Origin: Parasedimentitalea denitrificans
GTDB taxonomy: Bacteria > Pseudomonadota > Alphaproteobacteria > Rhodobacterales > Rhodobacteraceae
Assembly: GCF_011813015.1 (NCBI RefSeq)
Contig: NZ_QHLQ01000011.1
Coordinates: 72,583 to 136,582, forward strand
DNA: 64,000 nt
Direction: 5' to 3'
The stretch's first letter is position 1, and each line of letters begins with the position of its first letter. Under the pieces are notes generated by a model that saw nothing but the letters and a program-made list of their open reading frames with translations, had not been told where the DNA came from and ran no database searches. The translations under genes were made by a program, and so were the position numbers. This document shows positions 34,811 through 43,380 of this stretch, piece by piece.

Positions 34811-35434
34811 CTAACGCTTTCCTTTTGCGACTTTGGCCACCTCTTGTGAGATGACCTTGCGGATCAGTTTGTCGAAGTTTTTGATCTGGGTGTCGACCAG
34901 TTTGACATGCCGTTTTTCCATTTCTGAAATGATTTTCTTGAGCTCAGCAATCTTTTTTTCCAATGTCGAGTCATGGTCATCGACGTACTGTCTGGCGCGT
35001 ATCAGGGCCAGCCGGTTTTCTTCTGCGTCATGGGCGTTGGCCTTGATCTGAGCAATCATGCCTTTCACCTCGGTGTCGACATATTTTCGGGCGCGGATCA
35101 GTGCCTGACGGTTGCCTTCGGTATCGTCAGTATTCGCCTTGATTTGGTTGTCAGCCGAACGCAGGTGGCTGTCGATCTCGTTGAACTTTTTAACCAGAGT
35201 TTGAACGTTTTTGGCGGATTGATCTGCCTGTCCTTCGATTCTAGCGGCGCGTTTTTCGTCGGCCTGTTGGTTGGCCTTCAGTTTGGCAGACAGCATTTTG
35301 TCGTTCTGAAAAAGAACGTCATTGATATTGTATTTGGTTTTCTCAAACCTTTGTTCAGTGAGCTTGCTTTGCTCTCCCAGCTTTTTTTCCAGGGTCTGAA
35401 CTTTTTTCTCTAGGGTTTGAAGGTCGTCGGGCAT
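34811..35434 (-). CDS. Coiled-coil protein with an internal repeat
   Basis: A 207-residue hydrophilic, lysine/glutamate-rich protein that should be mostly coiled coil, without signal peptide or membrane segment. Near residues 98 and 130 a 32-residue unit occurs twice, each with IKAN-D-E-NR-ALIRAR-YVD, so part of the rod arose by duplication of a 96-bp segment. The N-terminus has the heptad LQTLEKKVQTLEKKLGEQ; the C-terminus is basic (AKVAKGKR). AAAGGTGA precedes the ATG at 35434. I recognise no family; a structural or nucleoid- or polymer-binding role is possible but unsupported. Confidence 0.7.
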   Translation of the reverse strand: MPDDLQTLEKKVQTLEKKLGEQSKLTEQRFEKTKYNINDVLFQNDKMLSAKLKANQQADEKRAARIEGQADQSAKNVQTLVKKFNEIDSHLRSADNQIKANTDDTEGNRQALIRARKYVDTEVKGMIAQIKANAHDAEENRLALIRARQYVDDHDSTLEKKIAELKKIISEMEKRHVKLVDTQIKNFDKLIRKVISQEVAKVAKGKR

Positions 35435-35657
35435 TGCGTCACCTTTGGTTTTCGATCCGATCTGATGTTGGCTGAGGCGTTCAGCAAAAAAAATCATGGA
35501 TCAAAGACTAGGTGAGCTTTGCGCAAAGGCAATTCATTCAGAACAATTCAGTGGCCCTAGCTGCCGAAAGGGTGAAACTGGTTGTGCCCTCGGCGACCAT
35601 CTGCACGCATTCACTGTAGCAAGTGTTGCTGCCCGTAGCGTCGGATCAGCGTACTGG

Positions 35658-36425
35658 TTAGTCGAACACTGCTTCAGGATAAATCACGCGTGCCAGATAT
35701 AACCCGTGACCGGGACAGACTGGGCCACAGGCGGCGCGGTCACAGGCCGCCAGAGCATCGCTAACATCTCGCGGCGACCATGAACCGGCCCCAACCCGTT
35801 CCAGCGTGCCGACAAAGCTACGCACCTGATTGTGCAGGAAACTGCGGGCGCGGACGTGAAAGTGAATTTCAGGACCCGAAAAACCATCGACACGTTCAAC
35901 CCGGAGTTCATCCAGAGTCTTGACCGGGCTTTCAGCCTGGCAAATGGTTGAGCGGAAAGTGGTAAAGTCGTGCCGCCCGATAAGACGATCTGCCGCTTCC
36001 TGCATTGCTGGGACGTCCAGGTCATTCTTCAGATGCCAAACCTGCCCCAACTCATGGGTGATAGGGGCGCGCCGGGTCAAAATGCGGAACAAGTATTGCC
36101 GTTCCAGTGCCGAAAACCGGGCGTGCCAGTCGTCCGCAACATGGACGCAGGCAACAATGGCAACCGGCGCAGGTTTCAGGTGATAGTTCAGTGCCTCGGA
36201 CAGTCGGAACGGATCCCAATCGCGCGTCAGATCGCAATGTGCGACCTGTCCCAGCGCGTGCACACCTGCATCGGTTCGTCCAGCAGCGGCGATTGTATGC
36301 GGTCCCGGTTCAAGCTTGGCTAGGGCGTGCTCAATCGCACCCTGCACCGAGGGCTGATCTTTCTGGCGTTGCCAACCGGCAAATGGCGCCCCCTGATATT
36401 CGACTTTGAAAGCATAACGCGGCAT
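35658..36425 (-). CDS. truA: tRNA pseudouridine(38-40) synthase
   Basis: Isomerises uridines 38-40 in the anticodon arm of tRNAs. 255 residues: N-terminal [14 protein letters not shown], catalytic aspartate D52 in [14 protein letters not shown], and [19 protein letters not shown] near the C-terminus. The ATG at 36425 has AGGTG upstream; codons further upstream lack a ribosome site. It is divergent from the ycjX-like operon. Confidence 0.93.
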   Translation of the reverse strand: MPRYAFKVEYQGAPFAGWQRQKDQPSVQGAIEHALAKLEPGPHTIAAAGRTDAGVHALGQVAHCDLTRDWDPFRLSEALNYHLKPAPVAIVACVHVADDWHARFSALERQYLFRILTRRAPITHELGQVWHLKNDLDVPAMQEAADRLIGRHDFTTFRSTICQAESPVKTLDELRVERVDGFSGPEIHFHVRARSFLHNQVRSFVGTLERVGAGSWSPRDVSDALAACDRAACGPVCPGHGLYLARVIYPEAVFD

Positions 36426-36483
36426 GGCGGGGCACCTAACGTGACGTGCGGTTTCACACAAGTCCTGTTTTGAGTCCAAGTTC

Positions 36484-36499
36484 ACACTGGTAACAGTGT
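36484..36499. promoter_or_regulatory. Palindrome in the truA/ycjX intergenic region
   Basis: ACACTG-GTAA-CAGTGT, a perfect 16-base interrupted palindrome 51 bases upstream of the ycjX-like start. Possible operator; no regulator is suggested. Confidence 0.35.
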
Positions 36500-36549
36500 C
36501 ATAGCCTCCTTATGTTTTTCGTAGAGTATTGAAGCAGGAAGCAATTTTG

Positions 36550-37962
36550 ATGATTTCTTCATTGGCCGACGGAATTGCACGCGGGGTAGAGCAGCTCAGC
36601 GATTCTGTGTCAGAGCGGTTCTTTGAGCCGACTATCCGGCTAGGGGTGACCGGGCTGGCGCGTTCGGGCAAGACTGTGTTTATTTCCTCACTGGTGGCCA
36701 ACCTGCTGAACCGAGGCCGAATGATGCAGTTGTGCGCAGTGCGTGATGGGCGGATCGTCGCCGCCTATCTGCAACCGCAACCTGATGATACTGTCCCACG
36801 GTTTGACTATGAAACCCATCTGGCAATGCTAACCGGTCCTAATCCGCAGTGGCCTGATAGCACCCGAGCAATATCCGAATTGCGACTTAGCCTGCGGGTT
36901 GCCCCCGTCGGCTTGTTGTCTGGCCTTCAGGGGCCGCGCACGGTGCACATTGATATTGTGGATTACCCCGGCGAATGGCTGCTGGATTTGGCGCTGCTGG
37001 ATAAAGACTACGACACGTGGTCATCTGAAGTGCTGGAGCGGATCAGAAACAGAAGGTGCGCGAGTAACTTCTTGGCGCAGGCCCTTGCGGTTGATGCGAC
37101 CACAGATCATGACGAGAGCTTGGCCCAGAGGTTGGCCGAGGAATTCTCTAAGTATCTGAACACAGCGCGCAAGGACGGCTTTTATGACTGTACTCCGGGA
37201 AGGTTTCTGTTGCCGGGTGACTTGGCAGGCTCGCCTGTGTTGACTTTTGCGCCGATCCCGTTTCAGGGCAAGTCGCTTCGCGGTTCGATCCATCGTGAGA
37301 TGCAGCGCAGGTTTGAGGCCTACAAAGGCAAGGTCGTGCAGCCCTTCTTTCGGGATCACTTTGCCCGTATCGACAGGCAGGTGGTGTTGGTGGATGCACT
37401 GAGCGCAATTCACTCTGGCCCAAGGGCGCTAGAGGACCTGCGCCATGCGATGGCAGATATTCTTGGGGCATTTCGCCCCGGCGGCAACGCGCTCTTGTCA
37501 CGTCTATTGCGCGGAAAACGCGTTGAGAAAATTTTATTTGCAGCGACCAAAGCTGACCACTTACATCACACCCAGCACCCGCAAATGACTGCAATAATTG
37601 AGGCGCTGACCCGTGACGCACAGGATCGCGCAAGGTTCGCCGGCGCTTCGACTTCGGCGCTTGCACTTGCGTCCTTGCGGGCCACGACAGAAGAAGTGCG
37701 TAACCATAATGGTGAAGAACTTGCCTGTGTACGTGGGACATTGCTGGACAGTGGCAAGCAGGCGGCATTCTATCCGGGTGCCTTGCCCGACGATCCGACG
37801 CAACTGCTGGGGCCGGCACGGACTGGCGCGGACAAATGGCTAAATGGAGATTATCAGGCAATGGCCTTTGCACCCGCCAAATTGACCTTGAAGCCAGGGG
37901 ATGGGCCGCCGCACATCCGGTTGGACCGTGCGGCTGAATTTCTGATCGGAGATCTTGTATGA
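36550..37962 (+). CDS. YcjX-family (DUF463) P-loop GTPase-like protein
   Basis: A 470-residue cytoplasmic nucleotide-binding protein of the YcjX/DUF463 family, linked to membrane-stress operons in enterobacteria. The N-terminus has SERFFEPTIRLGVTGLARSGKTVFISSLVANLL with P-loop GLARSGKT; HIDIVDYPGEWLLDLALL is the switch II region; AATKADHLHHTQHPQM corresponds to the TKAD guanine-specificity motif. AGGAAG precedes ATG 36550. It is first in an operon coupled by ATGA to an acetyltransferase and then a YcjF-like protein. The biochemical role is unknown. Confidence 0.87.
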   Translation: MISSLADGIARGVEQLSDSVSERFFEPTIRLGVTGLARSGKTVFISSLVANLLNRGRMMQLCAVRDGRIVAAYLQPQPDDTVPRFDYETHLAMLTGPNPQWPDSTRAISELRLSLRVAPVGLLSGLQGPRTVHIDIVDYPGEWLLDLALLDKDYDTWSSEVLERIRNRRCASNFLAQALAVDATTDHDESLAQRLAEEFSKYLNTARKDGFYDCTPGRFLLPGDLAGSPVLTFAPIPFQGKSLRGSIHREMQRRFEAYKGKVVQPFFRDHFARIDRQVVLVDALSAIHSGPRALEDLRHAMADILGAFRPGGNALLSRLLRGKRVEKILFAATKADHLHHTQHPQMTAIIEALTRDAQDRARFAGASTSALALASLRATTEEVRNHNGEELACVRGTLLDSGKQAAFYPGALPDDPTQLLGPARTGADKWLNGDYQAMAFAPAKLTLKPGDGPPHIRLDRAAEFLIGDLV

Positions 37963-38417
37963 GCTGTGTGATCCGTCCAGCACACTCTGGCGATGTGCGG
38001 GCAACGGCTGAAATAGTACACCAGTTCCAAGAGGAGACAGCTTGGATGCCAAAGCTGTATTCATTGGAAGAGGTTGTTGGGTTTTGTCGGGCTATGATCG
38101 ACCGTGGATGGGTTATCGTAGCTCAGAGCCAAGGGCGGGTAGTCGGTTTTCTTGCGCGGGATCAGGAAGAGGTTTGCTCTCTATATCTGCTGTCCAATGA
38201 GCGTGGAAATGGTTTTGGCCGTGCTTTGTTGGCCAGCGCTAAGGCTTCGAGCCCACGTCTGCTGTTGCGTACTTTTGTAGCCAACGAAGCTGCGCAGCGC
38301 TTTTATCATCGTCAGGGGTTCATCGAAATCGGTCGCGGCGACGGATCGACCAACGAGGAAGAGCTGCCAGATATCTACCTGCAATGGGGTGATGACCCAC
38401 AAGGGGACCAAGCATGA
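37959..38417 (+). CDS. GNAT-family acetyltransferase
   Basis: A 152-residue N-acetyltransferase: IRPAHSGDVRATAEIV at the start, the acetyl-CoA-binding segment LSNERGNGFGRALLASAK, and NEAAQRFYHRQGFIEIGRG of motif B. The substrate is unknown. Its ATG overlaps the ycjX-like stop, and its stop overlaps the ycjF-like start, both as ATGA, so it is translated in lockstep with the two. This placement between ycjX and ycjF homologues is unlike the enterobacterial order, where they are adjacent. Confidence 0.85.
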   Translation: MSCVIRPAHSGDVRATAEIVHQFQEETAWMPKLYSLEEVVGFCRAMIDRGWVIVAQSQGRVVGFLARDQEEVCSLYLLSNERGNGFGRALLASAKASSPRLLLRTFVANEAAQRFYHRQGFIEIGRGDGSTNEEELPDIYLQWGDDPQGDQA

Positions 38418-39403
38418 GCAACAAGCCGGTGTTGTTTGAAATTGATGAAACCGAAGCCGCACCAGATGTGGCCGCGGCGGCTTCTGTTCCGGACCTGACG
38501 TCGGCAACGCCAGACACAGCGATGCAGCAAGTGGCCCGATTGGCTGCGCGAAAACCCTCGCGGTTGGTCCGCTGGTTCTGGGGGATCATGGCCGCTCTGA
38601 TGGGCGCTGTTATTTCGGTTGCGGCATGGGATTTCGCCGCTGGGTTAATCGCACGTGTCCCGTTGCTAGGCTGGGCGGTGACCGTTGGGCTGGCGGTTGC
38701 TTTGATCTTGGCCATGCTGATGGGCTTGCGGGAATTGGTGGCGTTGGCGCGTCTACGCCGCGTCGACGGATTACGCCGTGGTGCAGATGACGCTGCCGAT
38801 GATCTAAAGGAAGCACAGGCCTTTGCTGACAAAATAGATAGGTTCTACGCAGGCAGGAATGATCTGTCTTGGGGCAGGGCCCGGCTGGCCGAGCGTCGAG
38901 GAGAGGTGTTGGATGCGGACGCCGTATTGCAGCTAACTGAGACAGAGTTGCTGGTGCCGCTAGATGCCGCCGCCCTGCGGGTCGTTGAAGGCGCCGCGCG
39001 GCAGGTAGCGACGGTGACCGCATTGGTGCCTCTGGCACTGGCAGATGTGGTGACGGCACTGGTGTCATCGATGCGTATGATCCGGCAGGTGGCCGAGATC
39101 TATGGTGGTCGCGGCGGGTTCTTTAGCTCGTGGCGCCTGACCCGTGCGGTTCTGTCTCATTTGGTGGTCACCGGTGCCGTTGCGGTTGGCGATGATCTGC
39201 TGGAACCTGTTCTGGGCGGAACAATGTTGTCCAAACTTTCGCGGCGCTTTGGCGAGGGGCTTGTCAACGGAGCACTGACAGCTCGCGTGGGGATCGCCGC
39301 TATGGAGGTTTGCCGCCCGATGCCGTTTGGCAAAGGGCGCAAACCCAAAGTGCGGGCTGTGATTAAGCGGGCGCTGACCGGGTTGTTTGGCAAGGGCGAA
39401 TAA
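38414..39403 (+). CDS. YcjF-like (DUF697/TIGR01620) membrane protein
   Basis: A 329-residue inner-membrane protein. A soluble N-terminus of about 55 residues precedes two helices (about 56-80 and 84-108). A charged region follows, then a DUF697-type region with GAARQVATVTALVPLALADVVTAL and a glycine-rich segment near VTGAVAVGDDLLEPVLGG. Paired with a YcjX homologue as in many Proteobacteria, suggesting a membrane-associated GTPase system. Coupled by ATGA to the acetyltransferase. The C-terminus is basic. Confidence 0.82.
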   Translation: MSNKPVLFEIDETEAAPDVAAAASVPDLTSATPDTAMQQVARLAARKPSRLVRWFWGIMAALMGAVISVAAWDFAAGLIARVPLLGWAVTVGLAVALILAMLMGLRELVALARLRRVDGLRRGADDAADDLKEAQAFADKIDRFYAGRNDLSWGRARLAERRGEVLDADAVLQLTETELLVPLDAAALRVVEGAARQVATVTALVPLALADVVTALVSSMRMIRQVAEIYGGRGGFFSSWRLTRAVLSHLVVTGAVAVGDDLLEPVLGGTMLSKLSRRFGEGLVNGALTARVGIAAMEVCRPMPFGKGRKPKVRAVIKRALTGLFGKGE

Positions 39404-39440
39404 AGGGGCCTGCCATTTTCTGCTTCACGTTCTTCAGGGG

Positions 39441-39869
39441 CTAAAACAGTTTTGGCGGTTCGTCTTTAGGCTGGCGCATCGATACGATCCCAGCACGAAA
39501 ACCCTCACCAATGCGATCGGCTAGCGCTGACCAGCTGAGCGCCAGATGCTCTGGCAATTGGGAGTGTAGCACCTGATGGAACAGGCCCAGCCACAAGGGA
39601 AAATGTTCAGCCTTTATGTCGGGGCGAGACAAGTGCTCTCGCATTGGATTTCCGTTATAGTTTTTCTCGCGCAGAATAGCGTTGCGCCAGAAACGGGCGA
39701 TCTTGTCCTCATGCTCGGGCCAGCCGGAATCGGGAATGTGGTTTGCGAAAATTGGCCCTAAAACCGGATGGCGGCGGACCTGTGCGTAGAATACGGTCAC
39801 CACGTGATTGATTTGATCCGCAGTGATGTCAAAGCGTTTCAGTGGATTGTCCAGCGTGGTTTCGGGCAT
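39441..39869 (-). CDS. Group III truncated haemoglobin
   Basis: A 142-residue haem protein of the truncated haemoglobin III (CtrHb) class. Seen: FYAQVRRHPVLGPIFA (helix B with the distal tyrosine) and REHLSRPDIKAEHFPLWLGLFHQVL with the proximal histidine. Group III members are proposed to handle NO, peroxide or oxygen chemistry; the role here is unknown. Two starts are possible: ATG 39869 with AGGCC upstream, or ATG 39902 with no ribosome site. I take the shorter one. It is divergent from the SDR-DoxX gene. Confidence 0.83.
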   Translation of the reverse strand: MPETTLDNPLKRFDITADQINHVVTVFYAQVRRHPVLGPIFANHIPDSGWPEHEDKIARFWRNAILREKNYNGNPMREHLSRPDIKAEHFPLWLGLFHQVLHSQLPEHLALSWSALADRIGEGFRAGIVSMRQPKDEPPKLF

Positions 39870-39916
39870 GGTGGGGCCTGTCTGTAAGATTTGGTTTTGC
39901 ATAGATAGAGGGCGGC

Positions 39917-41236
39917 ATGACTAAGGAAAAGGGACAAAGCGCCACACGGGTTTTGGTGCTGGGTGGCTATGGGTTCATTGGCGCCCAAGTGATGCGCGCC
40001 TTGACGCAAGCAGGATTTGATCCGTGCGGCATGGGGCGGAACCTGACCACGGCCGCACGGGTGTTGCCGGATGCCAAGTTTATCAAGGCTGATCTGCGTC
40101 ATATGCAGGCGGTTGGTGACTGGATCGATGTGTTGGCCGGGTTCGATATGGTGGTTAACTGTGCCGGTGTATTACAGGACAGCCGTCACGATGATCTGGC
40201 GGCTGTTCATCACGATGCGGTTGCTGCTCTGGGACAGGCAGCCAAGCAGCTTGGGGTCGGTGTGGTGCAGGTCTCGGCTGTGGGCGCGGACAAGTCGGCA
40301 AGCACCGAATTCATGCGCACCAAAGGGCGAGGGGATGATGCCTTGCGGGCCCAAGGTGGCCGGGTCTGGATCCTACGTCCGGGTTTGGTGATTGGGCAGG
40401 CAGCCTATGGGGGCACGGCGCTGCTGCGGATGCTGGCGGCGATACCGGGATTTCAACCCATGTCGCTGGGGCAGGTTCCTGTGCAATCGGTGGCCTTGAA
40501 TGATGTCGCCAAAGTTGTGGTCGCTGCAGTTGGCGGGCGCTTGCCGCCGGGTAAGTATGATCTGGTCGAGGAACAGGCGCATAGCCTGAGCCAAGTGGTG
40601 AGTGAGACCCGCAAGTGGTTGGGATTTGCACCAGCACAGGTAACCTTGACCTTGCCAGTTTGGATGTTGCGGCCCATCGGGCGGTTGGCGGATCTGTTAG
40701 GGCGGTTGGGCTGGCGTTCACCATTGCGGTCCACAGCGATAAAGGTTCTTGAGGAAGGGATCCAAGGAAATCCTGCAGCCCTGCGCAAAATAACTGGGCA
40801 AGAGCTGGCTCCGTTGTCAGCTATTTACGCACGGCTGCCATCTGGGCAAGAGCACCGGTTGGCGGCGCGCATGGCGCTGATGATGCCGATGGCGGTGGCC
40901 GTCTTGTCCCTGTTCTGGTTGATCTCGGGAGGGGGTGGGCTCTGGCGGATCCAAGATGCGGCGAGCACATTAACACAGGTTGGATGGTCCCAATGGGCAG
41001 CTATTTTAGTAGTCATGTTCTGGTCTGCTGTTGATCTGTGTCTGGGCGCGGCGGTCTTGTGGCGCCCTTGGGCTGCGCGCGCTTGTCTGGCAATGGTGGC
41101 GGTATCGCTGGTCTATATGGTGTCAGCAGCGGTTTTGACGCCGGATCTGTGGCTTGACCCATTGGGACCGATGGTGAAAGTCATCCCCAGCGTGGTGTTG
41201 TCACTGATCACTCATCAGTTGCTGCAGTCACGATGA
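39917..41236 (+). CDS. SDR/NmrA-like oxidoreductase fused to DoxX-like membrane domain
   Basis: A 439-residue protein. Residues 10 to about 290 form an extended-SDR Rossmann domain: VLVLGGYGFIGAQVMRAL (dinucleotide motif), DMVVNCAGVLQD, and the QVSAVGAD segment, resembling NDUFA9/NmrA-type proteins. Residues about 310-437 contain four hydrophobic helices like DoxX. The pair is known as a fusion in Proteobacteria, but its reaction is not established. It overlaps the next gene by four bases (ATGA at 41233-41236). Confidence 0.8.
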   Translation: MTKEKGQSATRVLVLGGYGFIGAQVMRALTQAGFDPCGMGRNLTTAARVLPDAKFIKADLRHMQAVGDWIDVLAGFDMVVNCAGVLQDSRHDDLAAVHHDAVAALGQAAKQLGVGVVQVSAVGADKSASTEFMRTKGRGDDALRAQGGRVWILRPGLVIGQAAYGGTALLRMLAAIPGFQPMSLGQVPVQSVALNDVAKVVVAAVGGRLPPGKYDLVEEQAHSLSQVVSETRKWLGFAPAQVTLTLPVWMLRPIGRLADLLGRLGWRSPLRSTAIKVLEEGIQGNPAALRKITGQELAPLSAIYARLPSGQEHRLAARMALMMPMAVAVLSLFWLISGGGGLWRIQDAASTLTQVGWSQWAAILVVMFWSAVDLCLGAAVLWRPWAARACLAMVAVSLVYMVSAAVLTPDLWLDPLGPMVKVIPSVVLSLITHQLLQSR

Positions 41237-41718
41237 TGGATCTTGATCTGTTTCTGCGCTTGCTACACGTGATTGGCGCCTGCGTGTTGTTGGGCACTGG
41301 GGCGGGCATTGCATTCTTCATGCTGATGGCGCATCGCAGCAAAGACCCGCATGTCATCGCACATACTGCCAATGTCGTGGTGCTGGCGGATCTTCTGTTC
41401 ACCGCTAGCGCGGTGGTGGTGCAACCAATTACCGGAGCCCTGCTGGCCTGGAGGTTGGGCTGGGACATGACCGAGGGGTGGCTGCTGCTGTCACTGGGGC
41501 TGTATGGGCTGACGGGTGCGTTATGGCTGCCGGTGGTTTGGATCCAGGTCCGATTGCGCGACTTGGCGCAGCAGGCGGTCAAAGCTGGTGAGCTATTGCC
41601 GAAGGTCTACTTCCGCCTGTTCGCAATCTGGTTCGCCTGTGGCATCCCGGCCTTCATTGCCGTGCTATGCATTTTATGGCTGATGCTGGCGCGTCCGGAT
41701 CTGGTGCTATTGGGCTGA
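41233..41718 (+). CDS. DUF2269 membrane protein
   Basis: A 161-residue inner-membrane protein with four helices, beginning FLRLLHVIGACVLLGTGAGIAFFMLMAHRS. The histidine in the first helix and the arrangement match DUF2269, a family of unknown function. Its start is coupled by ATGA to the SDR-DoxX gene, so the two probably form a membrane-associated redox pair. An extragenic repeat follows. Confidence 0.8.
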   Translation: MMDLDLFLRLLHVIGACVLLGTGAGIAFFMLMAHRSKDPHVIAHTANVVVLADLLFTASAVVVQPITGALLAWRLGWDMTEGWLLLSLGLYGLTGALWLPVVWIQVRLRDLAQQAVKAGELLPKVYFRLFAIWFACGIPAFIAVLCILWLMLARPDLVLLG

Positions 41719-41742
41719 TCATTCAGATGAGGGAGGCAGGAT

Positions 41743-41804
41743 GGGGGCGCTGCCCCCTCTTGGCCGCAGGGCCAATTCACCCCCGGGATATTTTTGGCCA
41801 GATG
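41743..41804 (+). repeat. Extragenic hairpin/CCCCGGGATATTT repeat, copy 3
   Basis: GGGGGC-GCT-GCCCCC (41743-41757), then a spacer with a second small hairpin, then CCCCCGGGATATTTTTGGCCAGATGAAG. This is the fullest copy of the element seen also at 27464, 34726 and 49440, all just after the 3' end of a gene. Confidence 0.65.
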
Positions 41805-41835
41805 AAGGGGATATCGCGTTTTACAGTGACGGGGG

Positions 41836-42618
41836 TCAGGACGGCAAAGCGTCGATCTGACCATCGCCTGCGCGCGCATGGACCAGTGGGCCAAAATCGG
41901 ACAGGTGATCGATGTGGCTGAACATATTCAGGTATAAGGTCCGTATTGCGTGACTGGTCAATTGCAGTGATTTTGTCCCTGGATGGTAGGTTTCAAACTC
42001 TAACCCACCAACCTTGATCACTGTATGACGGTCGAGGCAAAGATGGAACAATTCAACCGGTGTTGGCGGTGCGGTTTCAACAATGGACATGCCATCGTGG
42101 AATTCGTGAACCGGAGTCAAAAGTGGCACAGAGCCGGACATAGCCCGTAGGTGTGGTGGCGTACGTAAAACCCGAGCCGCAGGCCCGGCGATCACACAGG
42201 ACATCGGTCCCTGCATGCCAAAACAGTCGGCCATGAAACTGGTGAGCTTGTGTGTGCGCCCAGAGCTGGTCGCACGGCCTGGGATCAGGCTGGTACTGCC
42301 CTTCCACATCAATGTCTGAACGTCGCCGTCTTGGGTGATCAGGCGATCACCGGGAAGAAGATCCTCAACCGCGATCGGGCCAATTTCCGTGTCCACCAGA
42401 GATCCACGTGTAAAGGCGCTAAATGCATCTTCGAATAGGGGGAGAGCTGGCGCGATGTGCTGGGTTTCAGCGACATTGCCATTAGGCAAAAGGCTGGCAA
42501 CCTCAAACCGTCGCAACTGGGGCCGGTTGGAGGCACGCAGGGTCGCGGGATCTTGTAAAAGGGCAGAGGATTTCGCTACGCTGTTTGCTGCACGCTGTAA
42601 CGAATGAGGGATCTCCAT
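41836..42618 (-). CDS. Hint-domain-like protein without recognisable catalytic residues
   Basis: A 260-residue protein whose central part matches the Hint (Hedgehog/intein-type) domain common in Rhodobacteraceae: FTRGSLVDTEIGPIAVEDLLPGDRLITQDG at about 69-98, then LMWKGSTSL. Active Hint domains begin with cysteine or serine at the splice site and have a later SPQHR-type histidine block. Here the first site reads AFSAFTRGS and the later block reads AGPAARVL, so both appear lost. AAGG lies before the ATG. It may be a scaffold or binding relic of the fold; secretion is not indicated. Confidence 0.7.
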   Translation of the reverse strand: MEIPHSLQRAANSVAKSSALLQDPATLRASNRPQLRRFEVASLLPNGNVAETQHIAPALPLFEDAFSAFTRGSLVDTEIGPIAVEDLLPGDRLITQDGDVQTLMWKGSTSLIPGRATSSGRTHKLTSFMADCFGMQGPMSCVIAGPAARVLRTPPHLRAMSGSVPLLTPVHEFHDGMSIVETAPPTPVELFHLCLDRHTVIKVGGLEFETYHPGTKSLQLTSHAIRTLYLNMFSHIDHLSDFGPLVHARAGDGQIDALPS

Positions 42619-42933
42619 TGTCGTCGGACCTTTTTCAGTTGCGCATTTAGGTTGGTCCCCACCGAAACCCGAAATGCTTAGATTTAATTCTCTATGCTGA
42701 GAAAAATGAAGGATTTTGCATCAAATTGTCAAAAGAACTCGCTGGGTATAGTTAATATGCGTTCAGTTTCTGTTGTGCCGTCGGGCCGCATTCTACGTTG
42801 GCACGAGTATCGCCAAAATATCCTAAGATCCGGTAAGCGCGGTATTTTGCCCCCCGTGTAGGCTGGTGGAAACCTCGATCGTTTCATCCAAAACAGAGGC
42901 GGAAGATCAACGACTGATGTTCCAAAGCCAAAG
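42619..42933. other. AT-rich region between the Hint-like gene and a small gene
   Basis: About 315 bases with no gene I can support. The part next to the Hint-like gene is AT-rich and probably contains its promoter. A 52-codon plus-strand frame starting at ATG 42706 lacks a good ribosome site and is not called. Confidence 0.35.
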
Positions 42934-43101
42934 TCAGGCGGTTTTGGCTGTTGCGGATGTTGAGTTGGTGGTGCTCTGGATAGGAGATCGACGACGAGCG
43001 ATAGATGCTTGCCGGGCCGCACCGCGGGTCCACGGCATGATGACATTGTGGCCTTGCGCGCTTGCGATGATTGAATTCAAAAACTTGGTCTTGGCTGTCA
43101 T
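42934..43101 (-). CDS. 55-residue basic small protein, conserved-type in Rhodobacteraceae
   Basis: ATG at 43101 is preceded by GGCAGGAGAAGCGCA, an excellent ribosome site, and the frame runs 55 codons to TGA. The product begins MTAKTKFLNSIIASAQGHNV, has PWTRGAARQASIARRR in the middle and ends in a Ser/Thr-rich tail. The combination of TKFLNSIIA, MPWTRGA and IARR resembles short uncharacterised basic proteins I associate with Roseobacter genomes. No membrane segment or signal. Function unknown; the basic core suggests nucleic-acid or ribosome contact, but nothing more. Confidence 0.6.
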   Translation of the reverse strand: MTAKTKFLNSIIASAQGHNVIMPWTRGAARQASIARRRSPIQSTTNSTSATAKTA

Positions 43102-43380
43102 TGCGCTTCTCCTGCCAGGCTATTGATGGCCCGTTGCTGTCGGTGTCCTAGGTATGAATAAGCAATGCGCCGCCAATGTGGCTGATAGGTGGAATTTGAG
43201 ACTTATTTTCAAAACCTGGATGCCTGAGCTGTCATTGACCTGAAAATACTGGGTTATTTCTTGGTAGGTGCCCTAAGGGAAACGCTGGGGGTGGGAATTG
43301 TGGCAGGAATTTCGTGAGGTTGCCGCAATCTGCCCACCGACTTAGTACGCAAGTGATATCCCTGAGGCAGGAGAGGAAGC

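Noticed and set aside
42706..42864. A 52-codon plus-strand frame between the Hint-like and small genes
   Set aside because: Weak ribosome site and no protein-like pattern; kept only as a note.
42866..43126. An 86-codon plus-strand frame opposite the 55-codon small gene
   Set aside because: The minus-strand frame has a far better ribosome site and product; this one appears to be its shadow.
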